A DNA stretch of 12,721 nucleotides from JBBSMX01 sp038232935 (GTDB lineage: Bacteria > Bacteroidota > Rhodothermia > Rhodothermales > JANQRZ01). The notes below the pieces were generated by a model. It did not search any database, was not told the DNA's origin, and was given only the letters and a program-made list of their open reading frames with translations. The position numbers were made by a program, and so were the translations under genes. Positions 1 through 4,792 of the stretch are shown piece after piece. The stretch spans positions 1 through 12,721 of the forward strand of contig JBBSMX010000121.1 of assembly GCA_038232935.1 (NCBI GenBank), read 5' to 3'. How positions within the stretch are numbered: the stretch's first letter is position 1; each line of letters opens with the position of its first letter.

Positions 1-45
1 GAAGTCGTCACTGAGGCAGTAGATTGTGGTGACCTGGTCGTCCAT
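1..45 (-). CDS. IS982-family transposase, N-terminal 15 codons only (runs off the window)
   Basis: On the minus strand an ATG at 43-45 opens a frame encoding MDDQVTTIYCLSDDF before the window ends. From memory of the family, IS982-type transposases begin with this pattern: a short lead, then TTIYC, two residues and DDF. The protein would be a DDE transposase that moves its own insertion sequence; the catalytic residues lie outside the window. The leader before the start codon contains a GC-rich hairpin (stem 97-102 with 106-111). Only 15 residues are visible, so the family call rests on a short motif. Confidence 0.6.
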   Translation of the reverse strand, partial: MDDQVTTIYCLSDDF

Positions 46-96
46 CGGGCGGGGGTGTTTGCGTTCGGAAGAAGGGGTTCTCCTGAACTACGACAC

Positions 97-111
97 CCGC
101 CCGTTGGGCGG
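97..111. other. Perfect 6-bp hairpin in the transposase leader
   Basis: CCGCCC, a GTT loop, then GGGCGG form a perfect inverted repeat about 50 bp ahead of the transposase start. Hairpins near IS ends often limit transposase expression from read-through transcripts; that role here is inference. It may equally be chance in GC-rich DNA. Confidence 0.35.
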
Positions 112-278
112 CAAGGCATACCACACAACTTGGGTTACATAGTAGAGCCCTGACCTACCAAAAGTCCGACCCCGATACCATCCCCGTAGACCCGACCTCC
201 GCCTCGGCCGAGTGGGTTCGATGGGCCTCCCGAGAACGACGCACGCCCCTGGCCGCGCTCGACGTCGGCGGCCGGCCG

Positions 279-2789
279 GTGATGACGTTCGTGCCCGACG
301 AGGTGCTCGTGGACAGCGAAGCCCCCGCGCTCGTACGGCGGCTCGTCGAGGAGTTCGGGGCGGAGGTCGTCGAGCCGCCGCCCATCCCCCCCGCGCCGAG
401 CGGGATGGAGCCGGCGCCCGGCGTCGAGGCCGAGGCGATGCCGCTGCCCACGCGCGTCCGGTTCAGCGCGCCGCCGCCAGTGCCGGCCGGCACCACGGTC
501 CGGCTGCGCGACGCCTACAACGCCCCCGTTTCGGTCACGTCCGAGATGGCCGCGGGCGTGCTGGCCCAGGTGGCGCAGTGGGCTTCCGAGGGCCGAGGGA
601 TCGGCCTCAACGCCGTCGGGCATTCGGTCAGCCTGCCGCTGCTGGCGGCGGCGGAGGCGGACGGCGCGGCCGGGGGCGCGGACCCGTTCGCGTGGCCGGC
701 CTACATGGGCCGCGCGCGCGTGACGGCCGCGTGGCAGCTCATCGAAGCGTACCGCAAGCTGGCCTCCGTCAAGCCGCTGGTCACTGTGGGCGTTCTCGAC
801 GGCGGGTTCTGGCTCAACGGCGGGACGCCGGGGTTCCCCAGCGGCCAGGCGGGGTCTGATTTCGGCTCGTTCGCGTTCCAGTTGAACCTGCTCGACGAAA
901 GCGTCGGGGCCGGCGGTGCCAACCCTAACAAGTGCGGCGATGGGTACACCTGCCCCTGGCACGGCAACGCCGTGGCGAGCGTGGCGACGGCGCCCGTCGG
1001 CAACGGGCTTGGCGCGGCGGGTGTGGGCGGCACCGTCGCCCGGCCCGTGCTCTTCAAGTCGGAGCTTACGGTGAGCCAGGTGTTCCGCTGCCTGCAGGTG
1101 TGCCTGGCCTGGGGCGTGGACGTGCTCAACATGAGCTTCGCGAAGACGAACTGGGAGCTGGTGTTCCCCACGAGTGCGTGGGACCACGCGTTCCAGTTCG
1201 CGGCGGACAACGGGCTGATCCTGGTGGCCTCTGCCGGCAACAGTACGCTGAACCTCCCGGACGATGACAACCCGCGGCCCGCGACCCGTACGCCCGGCAC
1301 GATCACCGTCGGCTCGCTCGATGGCAACAACAATGCGTCTGGGTTCTCCAACTTCGGCGCGTCCGTGGACGTCTGGGCTCCCGGCGAGAACCTGCCGGTC
1401 ATGCCCGACCCCAACAACCCCAACGGCTCGCGGCCGTCCGGGACGTCCGTGGCCGCGCCATTCGTCAGCGGCATCGTCGCGATGATGCGGGCCATCAAGC
1501 CGTCGCTCACGACGTTCGAGGCCAATCAGCTGCTGAAGAGTTCCGGGTGGCGCGGGGACGGCCGCGTGACCGTCGGGGTCGATGCCTTCGCAGCCGTCCT
1601 CGCGGCCATGGGCGGCGTGCTGCCGGCCGACTTGGCCGAGAGCGCCGCACGCAACGACACGCCTGAGACCGCGGCGATGCTCTACCCGCTGGGTGCCAAC
1701 GGAGCCCTCGTCCCGCTCGGCAATCTCGGCGACCGCGAGGCCGCCGCCCTCTCGCAGCGCGCCGATGTGGACTGGTACCGCTTCCGCGTGAACGACTTCT
1801 CTACGTTCACGCTCGACCTCGGCTTCTACCCCCTCCTCGGTCCGGTCCGGGCGACCCTGGTGCCGGACGACCCCGACAGCCGCGCCGAGGAGGACGTGGT
1901 GGCCACGTTCTCGCGGGGCGTGACGCACCTCGCTGGCCCGTTGGCCCCCGGGGACTACAAGCTCCGCATCGACGGCTCGATGAACCTCTACGAGCTGTCC
2001 GTGAACCTCAGCCCGGCGCCCATCGGGCCAGACGAGTTCGAGCGGAACGACTCCTTCGAGGAGGCGACGCAGTTCCGGCTCCGCACGCCCGGTGCCCCGG
2101 CGCCCGCGTTCCCCGCGGTCTTCCTCCACGGCCCCGGCCGTTACCCGCTCACGATCCACGACGGTGACCGCGACTTCTTCCGCATCCAGGTGGATCCGTC
2201 CGGCGCTCTGCCCTCCGTGGCGACCATGCGCTTCTCGGGCACGGACGCCCTGCTCGACGTCACGGTGTACGACGCCGACCGCACCGTCGTCAGCCGGCAG
2301 ACGGGCGTCCGCGCGCCCACGCTGAACCTGCTACAGGACGTCGTGAGCTTCGTCGAGGTCACCGCCAGCCGTCCGACGCGCTACACGATGAACGTGCAGT
2401 ACGAGATCGACCAGGCGCACCTGCCGGGGCCGAATCAGGAGGTCGTCGTGGTCCCGGTGCCGGACCTCGGGGACCCCGCGTTCCACCTCGGCGAGGAGGC
2501 GCAGCACTTCCTCGTGGACCTCACACAGGAGCGCGGCGCGCTAAACCGGCTCGTCTTCGGCGCGGTCAACAATGCGCCGTTCAAGGCCGAACTCCTCGAC
2601 GATGCCGGCGACGTAGTTTCGGTGGGGACGCCTCTCGATGACGGCGTGCACGCATCCGTGGCGGTCGAGACCAGCCATCTGGAACCCGGGTCCTACTTCT
2701 TGCGACTGGGGCGCGGCAGCAGTGAGACGCAAGCAAGGGGTGCGCAGCTCGACGTCGAGCGCCTGCCGTCCTTGTCTGGACACGTCTAA
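279..2789 (+). CDS. S8 (subtilisin-like) serine peptidase with C-terminal PPC domains; 5' end probably truncated by the IS
   Basis: A secreted-type subtilase that would cleave peptide bonds in proteins. With GTG 279 as residue 1, the catalytic residues are Asp174 (VLDGG), His228 (CPWHGNAVA), oxyanion Asn321 (SAGNS) and Ser390 (SGTSVAAP). Residues 1-35 (FVPDEVLV...GAEVV) resemble the start of an S8 inhibitor pro-domain. Two pre-peptidase C-terminal-like domains follow at about 455-575 (NDTPETA, DVDWYRF) and 584-700 (ERNDSFEEATQF, DRDFFRI), then a further beta-rich tail. There is no signal peptide. The same frame stays open and coding-like from about 138 to 278 (for example LTYQKSDPDTIPVDPTSAS) but contains no ATG, GTG or TTG, and it runs straight into the IS edge. 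The native gene probably began further left with a signal peptide. The product from 279 or ATG 282 would be cytoplasmic and may not be made at all. Family call very safe; functionality doubtful. Confidence 0.9.
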   Translation: MMTFVPDEVLVDSEAPALVRRLVEEFGAEVVEPPPIPPAPSGMEPAPGVEAEAMPLPTRVRFSAPPPVPAGTTVRLRDAYNAPVSVTSEMAAGVLAQVAQWASEGRGIGLNAVGHSVSLPLLAAAEADGAAGGADPFAWPAYMGRARVTAAWQLIEAYRKLASVKPLVTVGVLDGGFWLNGGTPGFPSGQAGSDFGSFAFQLNLLDESVGAGGANPNKCGDGYTCPWHGNAVASVATAPVGNGLGAAGVGGTVARPVLFKSELTVSQVFRCLQVCLAWGVDVLNMSFAKTNWELVFPTSAWDHAFQFAADNGLILVASAGNSTLNLPDDDNPRPATRTPGTITVGSLDGNNNASGFSNFGASVDVWAPGENLPVMPDPNNPNGSRPSGTSVAAPFVSGIVAMMRAIKPSLTTFEANQLLKSSGWRGDGRVTVGVDAFAAVLAAMGGVLPADLAESAARNDTPETAAMLYPLGANGALVPLGNLGDREAAALSQRADVDWYRFRVNDFSTFTLDLGFYPLLGPVRATLVPDDPDSRAEEDVVATFSRGVTHLAGPLAPGDYKLRIDGSMNLYELSVNLSPAPIGPDEFERNDSFEEATQFRLRTPGAPAPAFPAVFLHGPGRYPLTIHDGDRDFFRIQVDPSGALPSVATMRFSGTDALLDVTVYDADRTVVSRQTGVRAPTLNLLQDVVSFVEVTASRPTRYTMNVQYEIDQAHLPGPNQEVVVVPVPDLGDPAFHLGEEAQHFLVDLTQERGALNRLVFGAVNNAPFKAELLDDAGDVVSVGTPLDDGVHASVAVETSHLEPGSYFLRLGRGSSETQARGAQLDVERLPSLSGHV

Positions 2790-2807
2790 AGCAGCTGAGG
2801 GGGCCGG

Positions 2808-2826
2808 ATCGCTGCACGGCAGTGAT
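2808..2826. terminator. Hairpin downstream of the S8 peptidase gene, possible terminator
   Basis: ATCGCTGC, loop ACG, GCAGTGAT forms an 8-bp stem with one G-T pair, 19 bp after the peptidase stop codon. No T-tract follows, so intrinsic termination is uncertain. Confidence 0.3.
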
Positions 2827-2839
2827 GCGATACAGCGAC

Positions 2840-2867
2840 GGAGTGGCCTCACGGGAGTGGCCTCACG
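2840..2867. repeat. 14-bp tandem duplication
   Basis: GGAGTGGCCTCACG occurs twice back to back (2840-2853 and 2854-2867) in the spacer between the peptidase and the NTF2-like gene. It looks like a simple slippage duplication. The rest of this 190-bp spacer holds short inverted repeats around CCTGAA/TTCAGG (2893-2903; 2910-2915 with 2931-2936) but no promoter I can name with confidence. Confidence 0.7.
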
Positions 2868-2979
2868 CTACGACCGACCTGTACCTTTAACACCTGAATC
2901 AGGCCGGCTCCTGAAACGGATTGAGTTTGGTTCAGGGGATAGGCTGCCTCACCATGAGTGGTAACATAACCGCGCTGAG

Positions 2980-3441
2980 ATGAAAACCCTAAAACTGCTT
3001 CTGCTCGCGGCCACCTGCGCGCTCCTCGTGCCCTGCGTTGCGTCCGGTCAGGTCGCCACACCGGACGAGGCGACGGAGCGAGCCATCCGAACGCTCGAAC
3101 AGGAGCAGGTAGACGCCCTACTCCAGGGTGATCTAGAGGGACTCGCGCGTCACTGGGCGGATGATTACACCGTCAACAACCCGCGCAACGAGGTCGGCCT
3201 GGCCGCCGAGGGTCCGGTTCGCGCCGGTACCCGCACGTACGCCTCGTTCGTTCGGGACGTGGAGCGAATGCTGATCCACGGCGGAACCGTCATCGTGATG
3301 GGCGGCGAGACGGTCGTGCCATCGGGCCGTTCGCCCGACGCAGGGCAGACCACTCGTCGCCGGTTCACGGATGTGTGGATGATGACGGGCGGCAGGTGGC
3401 TCCTGGTGGCCCGCCAAGCGAGCGTTGTGTGCCAGGACTGA
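2980..3441 (+). CDS. Exported NTF2-like / SnoaL-DUF4440-type protein
   Basis: 153 residues. The N-terminus (MKTLKLLLLAATCALLVP...ASG) is a typical signal peptide with probable cleavage after ASG at about residue 23, so the mature protein is likely periplasmic. The rest fits the NTF2-like fold as seen in DUF4440 proteins: a first helix with a paired-acid pattern (EQEQVDALLQGDLEGLARHWADDYTVNNP), a middle helix (FVRDVERMLI) and C-terminal strands (RRFTDVWMMTGGRWLLVARQASVV). Such proteins may bind small ligands or be enzymes (isomerase or cyclase types); nothing here fixes a substrate. It stands alone, with a terminator-like hairpin about 70 bp downstream. Fold call fairly safe, function unknown. 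Confidence 0.85.
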   Translation: MKTLKLLLLAATCALLVPCVASGQVATPDEATERAIRTLEQEQVDALLQGDLEGLARHWADDYTVNNPRNEVGLAAEGPVRAGTRTYASFVRDVERMLIHGGTVIVMGGETVVPSGRSPDAGQTTRRRFTDVWMMTGGRWLLVARQASVVCQD

Positions 3442-3510
3442 ACGGGATCGTGGGGAGGCCACAGCTAGGTCGGGGAACGAGGCAGGGGCGTAAACGAAGA
3501 GCGCCGTTGC

Positions 3511-3550
3511 AAAAGAAAAACGACCATCATGCTGACGTGGAGGCCGTTTT
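3511..3550 (-). terminator. Intrinsic terminator at the far end of the tRNA/GIY-YIG array
   Basis: Read on the minus strand, AAAACGGCC pairs with GGTCGTTTT (one G-U pair) around a 16-nt loop, followed by a T-rich tract. It lies just beyond the second displaced tRNA 3' piece, where a tRNA terminator would be expected. With A/T runs on both sides it may also end the NTF2-like gene from the other direction. Confidence 0.6.
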
Positions 3551-3560
3551 GATAGAGTTG

Positions 3561-3615
3561 AGGTGGCGGGCTCGAACCCACGATCTCCCCGACTGAAGTC
3601 GGGGCGCGCTACCGG
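3561..3615 (-). pseudogene. Displaced tRNA 3' portion no. 2 (older, degenerate)
   Basis: On the minus strand this starts with the D-arm piece CCGGTAGCGCGC, 12 bases identical to the intact tRNA-Pro at 4255-4328. It continues through a paired anticodon stem (CCCCG with CGGGG, 8-base loop ACTTCAGT), AGATC and a T-arm with GTGGGTTCGAG. The 5' acceptor and first half of the D-arm are absent; that place is taken by a GIY-YIG gene. The T-loop is one base short and the acceptor tail reads CCACCT instead of CCACCCCGA. It cannot fold as a complete tRNA. It is more diverged from the intact gene than the piece at 3906-3961, which suggests an older displacement. Confidence 0.65.
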
Positions 3616-3857
3616 ATGGCGATGTGTTCGAGGATACGCGTCGGGTTTTCCCAACTCTTCAGGCGACGCTCGTACTGCATGGCTTCAGAGCGTGTAGGGA
3701 AGTCGCACTGGTAGATGAGCTGCCAAGGGCCGCGCCCCCGTGTGGACTTCGTCTGCCCTGCCGCGTGCTCGGCGAGGCGGCGTTCGAGGCTCTGCGTCTG
3801 GCCGATGTAAAGCCGGCCCGATGCCTCGGACTGAAGGACGTAGACAGGGAAAGGCAT
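3609..3857 (-). CDS. Small GIY-YIG nuclease, copy 2 (stop codon inside tRNA-derived sequence)
   Basis: 82 residues, about the size of a bare GIY-YIG domain. The GIY half is VYVLQS near residue 5 and the YIG half is RLYIG near residues 15-19. The helix LERRLAEH carries the expected catalytic Arg, and PTRSEAMQYERRLK carries the conserved Glu region; GRGPWQLIY lies between. GIY-YIG domains make single- or double-strand DNA breaks (UvrC, SLX1, phage homing enzymes). I count 53 of 82 identical residues with the copy at 3956-4204. The longer open frame running upstream is rejected: it passes through the terminator and tRNA piece, and both copies align from ATG 3857. The reading frame ends ATC CGG TAG, and that TAG is the conserved D-arm GGTAG of the displaced tRNA piece. 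A terminator lies just upstream of its start, so its own promoter is unknown. Role as a homing enzyme is inference. Confidence 0.85.
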   Translation of the reverse strand: MPFPVYVLQSEASGRLYIGQTQSLERRLAEHAAGQTKSTRGRGPWQLIYQCDFPTRSEAMQYERRLKSWENPTRILEHIAIR

Positions 3858-3863
3858 AGAGCC

Positions 3864-3902
3864 AAAGAAAAGGCCGACCCCCTCACCAGAGAAGGCCGGC
3901 CT
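3864..3902 (-). terminator. Intrinsic terminator after displaced tRNA piece 1
   Basis: On the minus strand a GC-rich hairpin (GGCCG...TTCTC, loop TGGT, GAGGG...CGGCC, with one mismatch and wobble pairs) is followed by TTTTCTTT. It occupies the same place relative to the tRNA 3' end as the terminator after the intact tRNA, and the first bases after the tRNA (CAGAGGCC) are identical in both. Confidence 0.65.
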
Positions 3903-3905
3903 CTG

Positions 3906-3961
3906 TCGGGGTGGCGGGATTCGAACCCACGACCTTGCCGCCGGGGCGGGACCCGCTACCG
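3906..3961 (-). pseudogene. Displaced tRNA-Pro 3' portion no. 1 (younger)
   Basis: On the minus strand it begins at CGGTAGCG (D-arm), passes a damaged anticodon arm (TCCCG against CGGCA with one mismatch, 6-base loop) and ends in a variable loop, T-arm and 3' acceptor strand identical to the intact tRNA-Pro. Identity runs over 38 bases including the first 8 beyond the tRNA end (3898-3935 equals 4247-4284). The 5' acceptor strand is missing and replaced by the end of a GIY-YIG gene. It is not a working tRNA. Its anticodon arm resembles that of the degenerate copy at 4343-4410 (same length; GTAGCG, C or G, then GTCCCGC shared). Confidence 0.75.
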
Positions 3962-4204
3962 TTCGTGCAGGAATACCAGCACCCGCGCCGGACTTTTCAT
4001 TCGTTTGAGCCTTGACTCGAAACGCATGGCCTCGCTGCGCGTCGCGAAAGGCGCGGTGTGGAGGAGCTTCCACGGGCCGCGCCCGCGCGTGGACTGCGTC
4101 TGCCCCACCGCGTGCTCGCTGAGCCGGCGTTCGAGATGCTGCGTGTGACCGATGTAGAGGCGTCCCGAGGTCTCGGACTGAAGGACGTAAACCGTAAACG
4201 TCAT
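3956..4204 (-). CDS. Small GIY-YIG nuclease, copy 1 (stop codon inside tRNA-derived sequence)
   Basis: 82 residues with the same architecture as its neighbour at 3609-3857: VYVLQS, RLYIG, LERRLSEH (catalytic Arg), STRGRGPWKLL, and ATRSEAMRFESRLK (conserved Glu region). Start ATG 4204 (MTFTVYV) is chosen by alignment of the two copies; the open frame upstream runs through the terminator and tRNA-Pro and is not coding. The frame ends CAC GAA CGG TAG, where GGTAG is the first part of the displaced tRNA piece. The start lies about 12 bases after the T-tract of the tRNA terminator, with no evident ribosome binding site. This spacing and the identical 82-codon length support a mobile unit made of tRNA 3' part, terminator and nuclease. 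Nuclease family safe; biological role inferred. Confidence 0.85.
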   Translation of the reverse strand: MTFTVYVLQSETSGRLYIGHTQHLERRLSEHAVGQTQSTRGRGPWKLLHTAPFATRSEAMRFESRLKRMKSPARVLVFLHER

Positions 4205-4213
4205 AGGCTGAAA

Positions 4214-4250
4214 GCAAAAAGGCCAGCCTCTCTGCAAGGAGAAGCTGGCC
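4214..4250 (-). terminator. Intrinsic terminator of tRNA-Pro
   Basis: Read on the minus strand, GGCCAGC then (one mismatch) TCTC, a 6-base loop, GAGA and GCTGGCC, followed by TTTTTG. It starts 5 bases beyond the tRNA 3' end, as expected for a tRNA transcript terminator, and stands between tRNA-Pro and the first GIY-YIG gene. Confidence 0.8.
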
Positions 4251-4254
4251 TCTG

Positions 4255-4328
<74 letters not shown>

Positions 4329-4342
4329 AGAGGTCTAATGTA

Positions 4343-4410
4343 CGGTGTGCGGTGCGGCCGGCGACCTTCCCGTCTGAGCGGGACGCGCTACCGGGCTGCG
4401 CTACACCCCG
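4343..4410 (-). pseudogene. Degenerate tRNA-Pro copy next to the promoter
   Basis: The first 27 bases on the minus strand (acceptor 5' strand and whole D-arm, ending GTAGCGCG) are identical to the intact tRNA-Pro. The anticodon stem is a perfect but different pairing (TCCCG/CGGGA) with a 6-base loop CTCAGA. AGGTCG is kept. The T-loop TTCGA is lost and the 3' acceptor reads CACACCG instead of CACCCCG. It is 68 nt, about 4 bases short in the T-arm. It is unlikely to be charged or processed normally. The point where it departs from the intact gene is the point where the GIY-YIG units join, so it may mark another exchange at the same site. Confidence 0.6.
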
Positions 4411-4426
4411 ATTTTGGACGGGCCGT

Positions 4427-4459
4427 CAATATAGAGCGCGGCGGCGGCGGGGAGCAAAA
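4427..4459 (-). promoter_or_regulatory. Probable promoter of the tRNA-Pro transcript
   Basis: On the minus strand TTTTG (4459-4455), 21 bases, then TATATTG (4433-4427), close to the Bacteroidota TTTG / TAnnTTTG pattern and also a good -10 for a housekeeping sigma factor. The degenerate tRNA copy begins 17 bases beyond it and the intact tRNA follows. A transcript from here would read the broken copy first. Confidence 0.55.
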
Positions 4460-4523
4460 GGAGTTTTGGGAAAGGCCGGGCGCGTACCACATGGGGAACG
4501 GCCCCTCCGATCCGGTGGTATCC

Positions 4524-4690
4524 TTAGAAACTGTTTGGGGAGCAGGTTCGAGCGCGAGCGAGAATCGATGAAGCCGATTCGCCAAGCGCGTGAGGAGCTC
4601 GATGCCATAGCATCGGGCGACGAACGCAACGCCGCGAGCGGGTTCAGCGGCCTCGCGCAGCCCGGAGCCGTTTCCCCAAACAGTTTCTTA
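4524..4690. mobile_element. MITE copy 1 (161 bp, complete) with TTA target duplications
   Basis: GAAACTGTTTGGGGA at 4527-4541 and its exact reverse complement at 4673-4687 form 15-bp terminal inverted repeats. TTA stands directly outside each end (4524-4526, 4688-4690), as for the TNA targets of some IS5-family groups. It carries no transposase. Inside, CGATGC/GCATCG (4600-4615) forms a 6-bp hairpin with loop CATA. An open frame of about 40 codons (from ATG 4568, MKPIRQAREELDAI...) crosses it but resembles no family I know. It lies between the tRNA promoter and valS. The copy at 12604 matches 116 of 118 overlapping positions without gaps. It would need a transposase supplied by a related full-length IS. 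Confidence 0.88.
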
Positions 4691-4792
4691 GATGGGAACG
4701 CGAGGGGGCTGCGAGGCCCGAGTCCACGCGGTTTCCATCCGCACGACGCGGCGAGCGCCGTAGCTTTCGGACTCGCTTCAGCCATCGCCGCC

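Larger units (their letters stand above)
1..136 (-). mobile_element. 5' end of an IS982-like insertion sequence (partial)
   Basis: The transposase start at 45 is preceded on the minus strand by a leader of about 90 bp and a probable outer end near 130-136, where the minus strand reads ACCCAAGTTGTGTGG. The edge is inferred: peptidase-like coding sequence begins immediately outside it and IS982-like sequence lies inside. The opposite end and its inverted repeat are beyond the window, so neither the terminal repeat nor the target duplication can be confirmed. Confidence 0.5.

Noticed and set aside
135..2159. 674-codon minus-strand frame opposite the S8 peptidase
   Set aside because: Arg/Gly/His-rich low-complexity product without any motif, typical of the shadow frame in GC-rich DNA; the plus strand has full catalytic motifs.
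3561..3615. A tRNA-Sec (UCA anticodon) suggested by CTTCAGT in the anticodon region
   Set aside because: The 5' acceptor strand and first D-arm half are missing, a 7-base loop would leave two mismatches closing the stem, and the long Sec-type variable arm is absent. It is a displaced tRNA 3' piece.
3624..4148. Plus-strand frame of 174 codons across the GIY-YIG region
   Set aside because: It is the complement of the two nuclease genes and a tRNA piece, with no independent support.
4568..4690. Small protein MKPIRQAREELDAI... encoded in the MITE
   Set aside because: The frame has no stop within the element and no recognisable relative; in the second copy it is cut by the window end. Too weak to call a gene.
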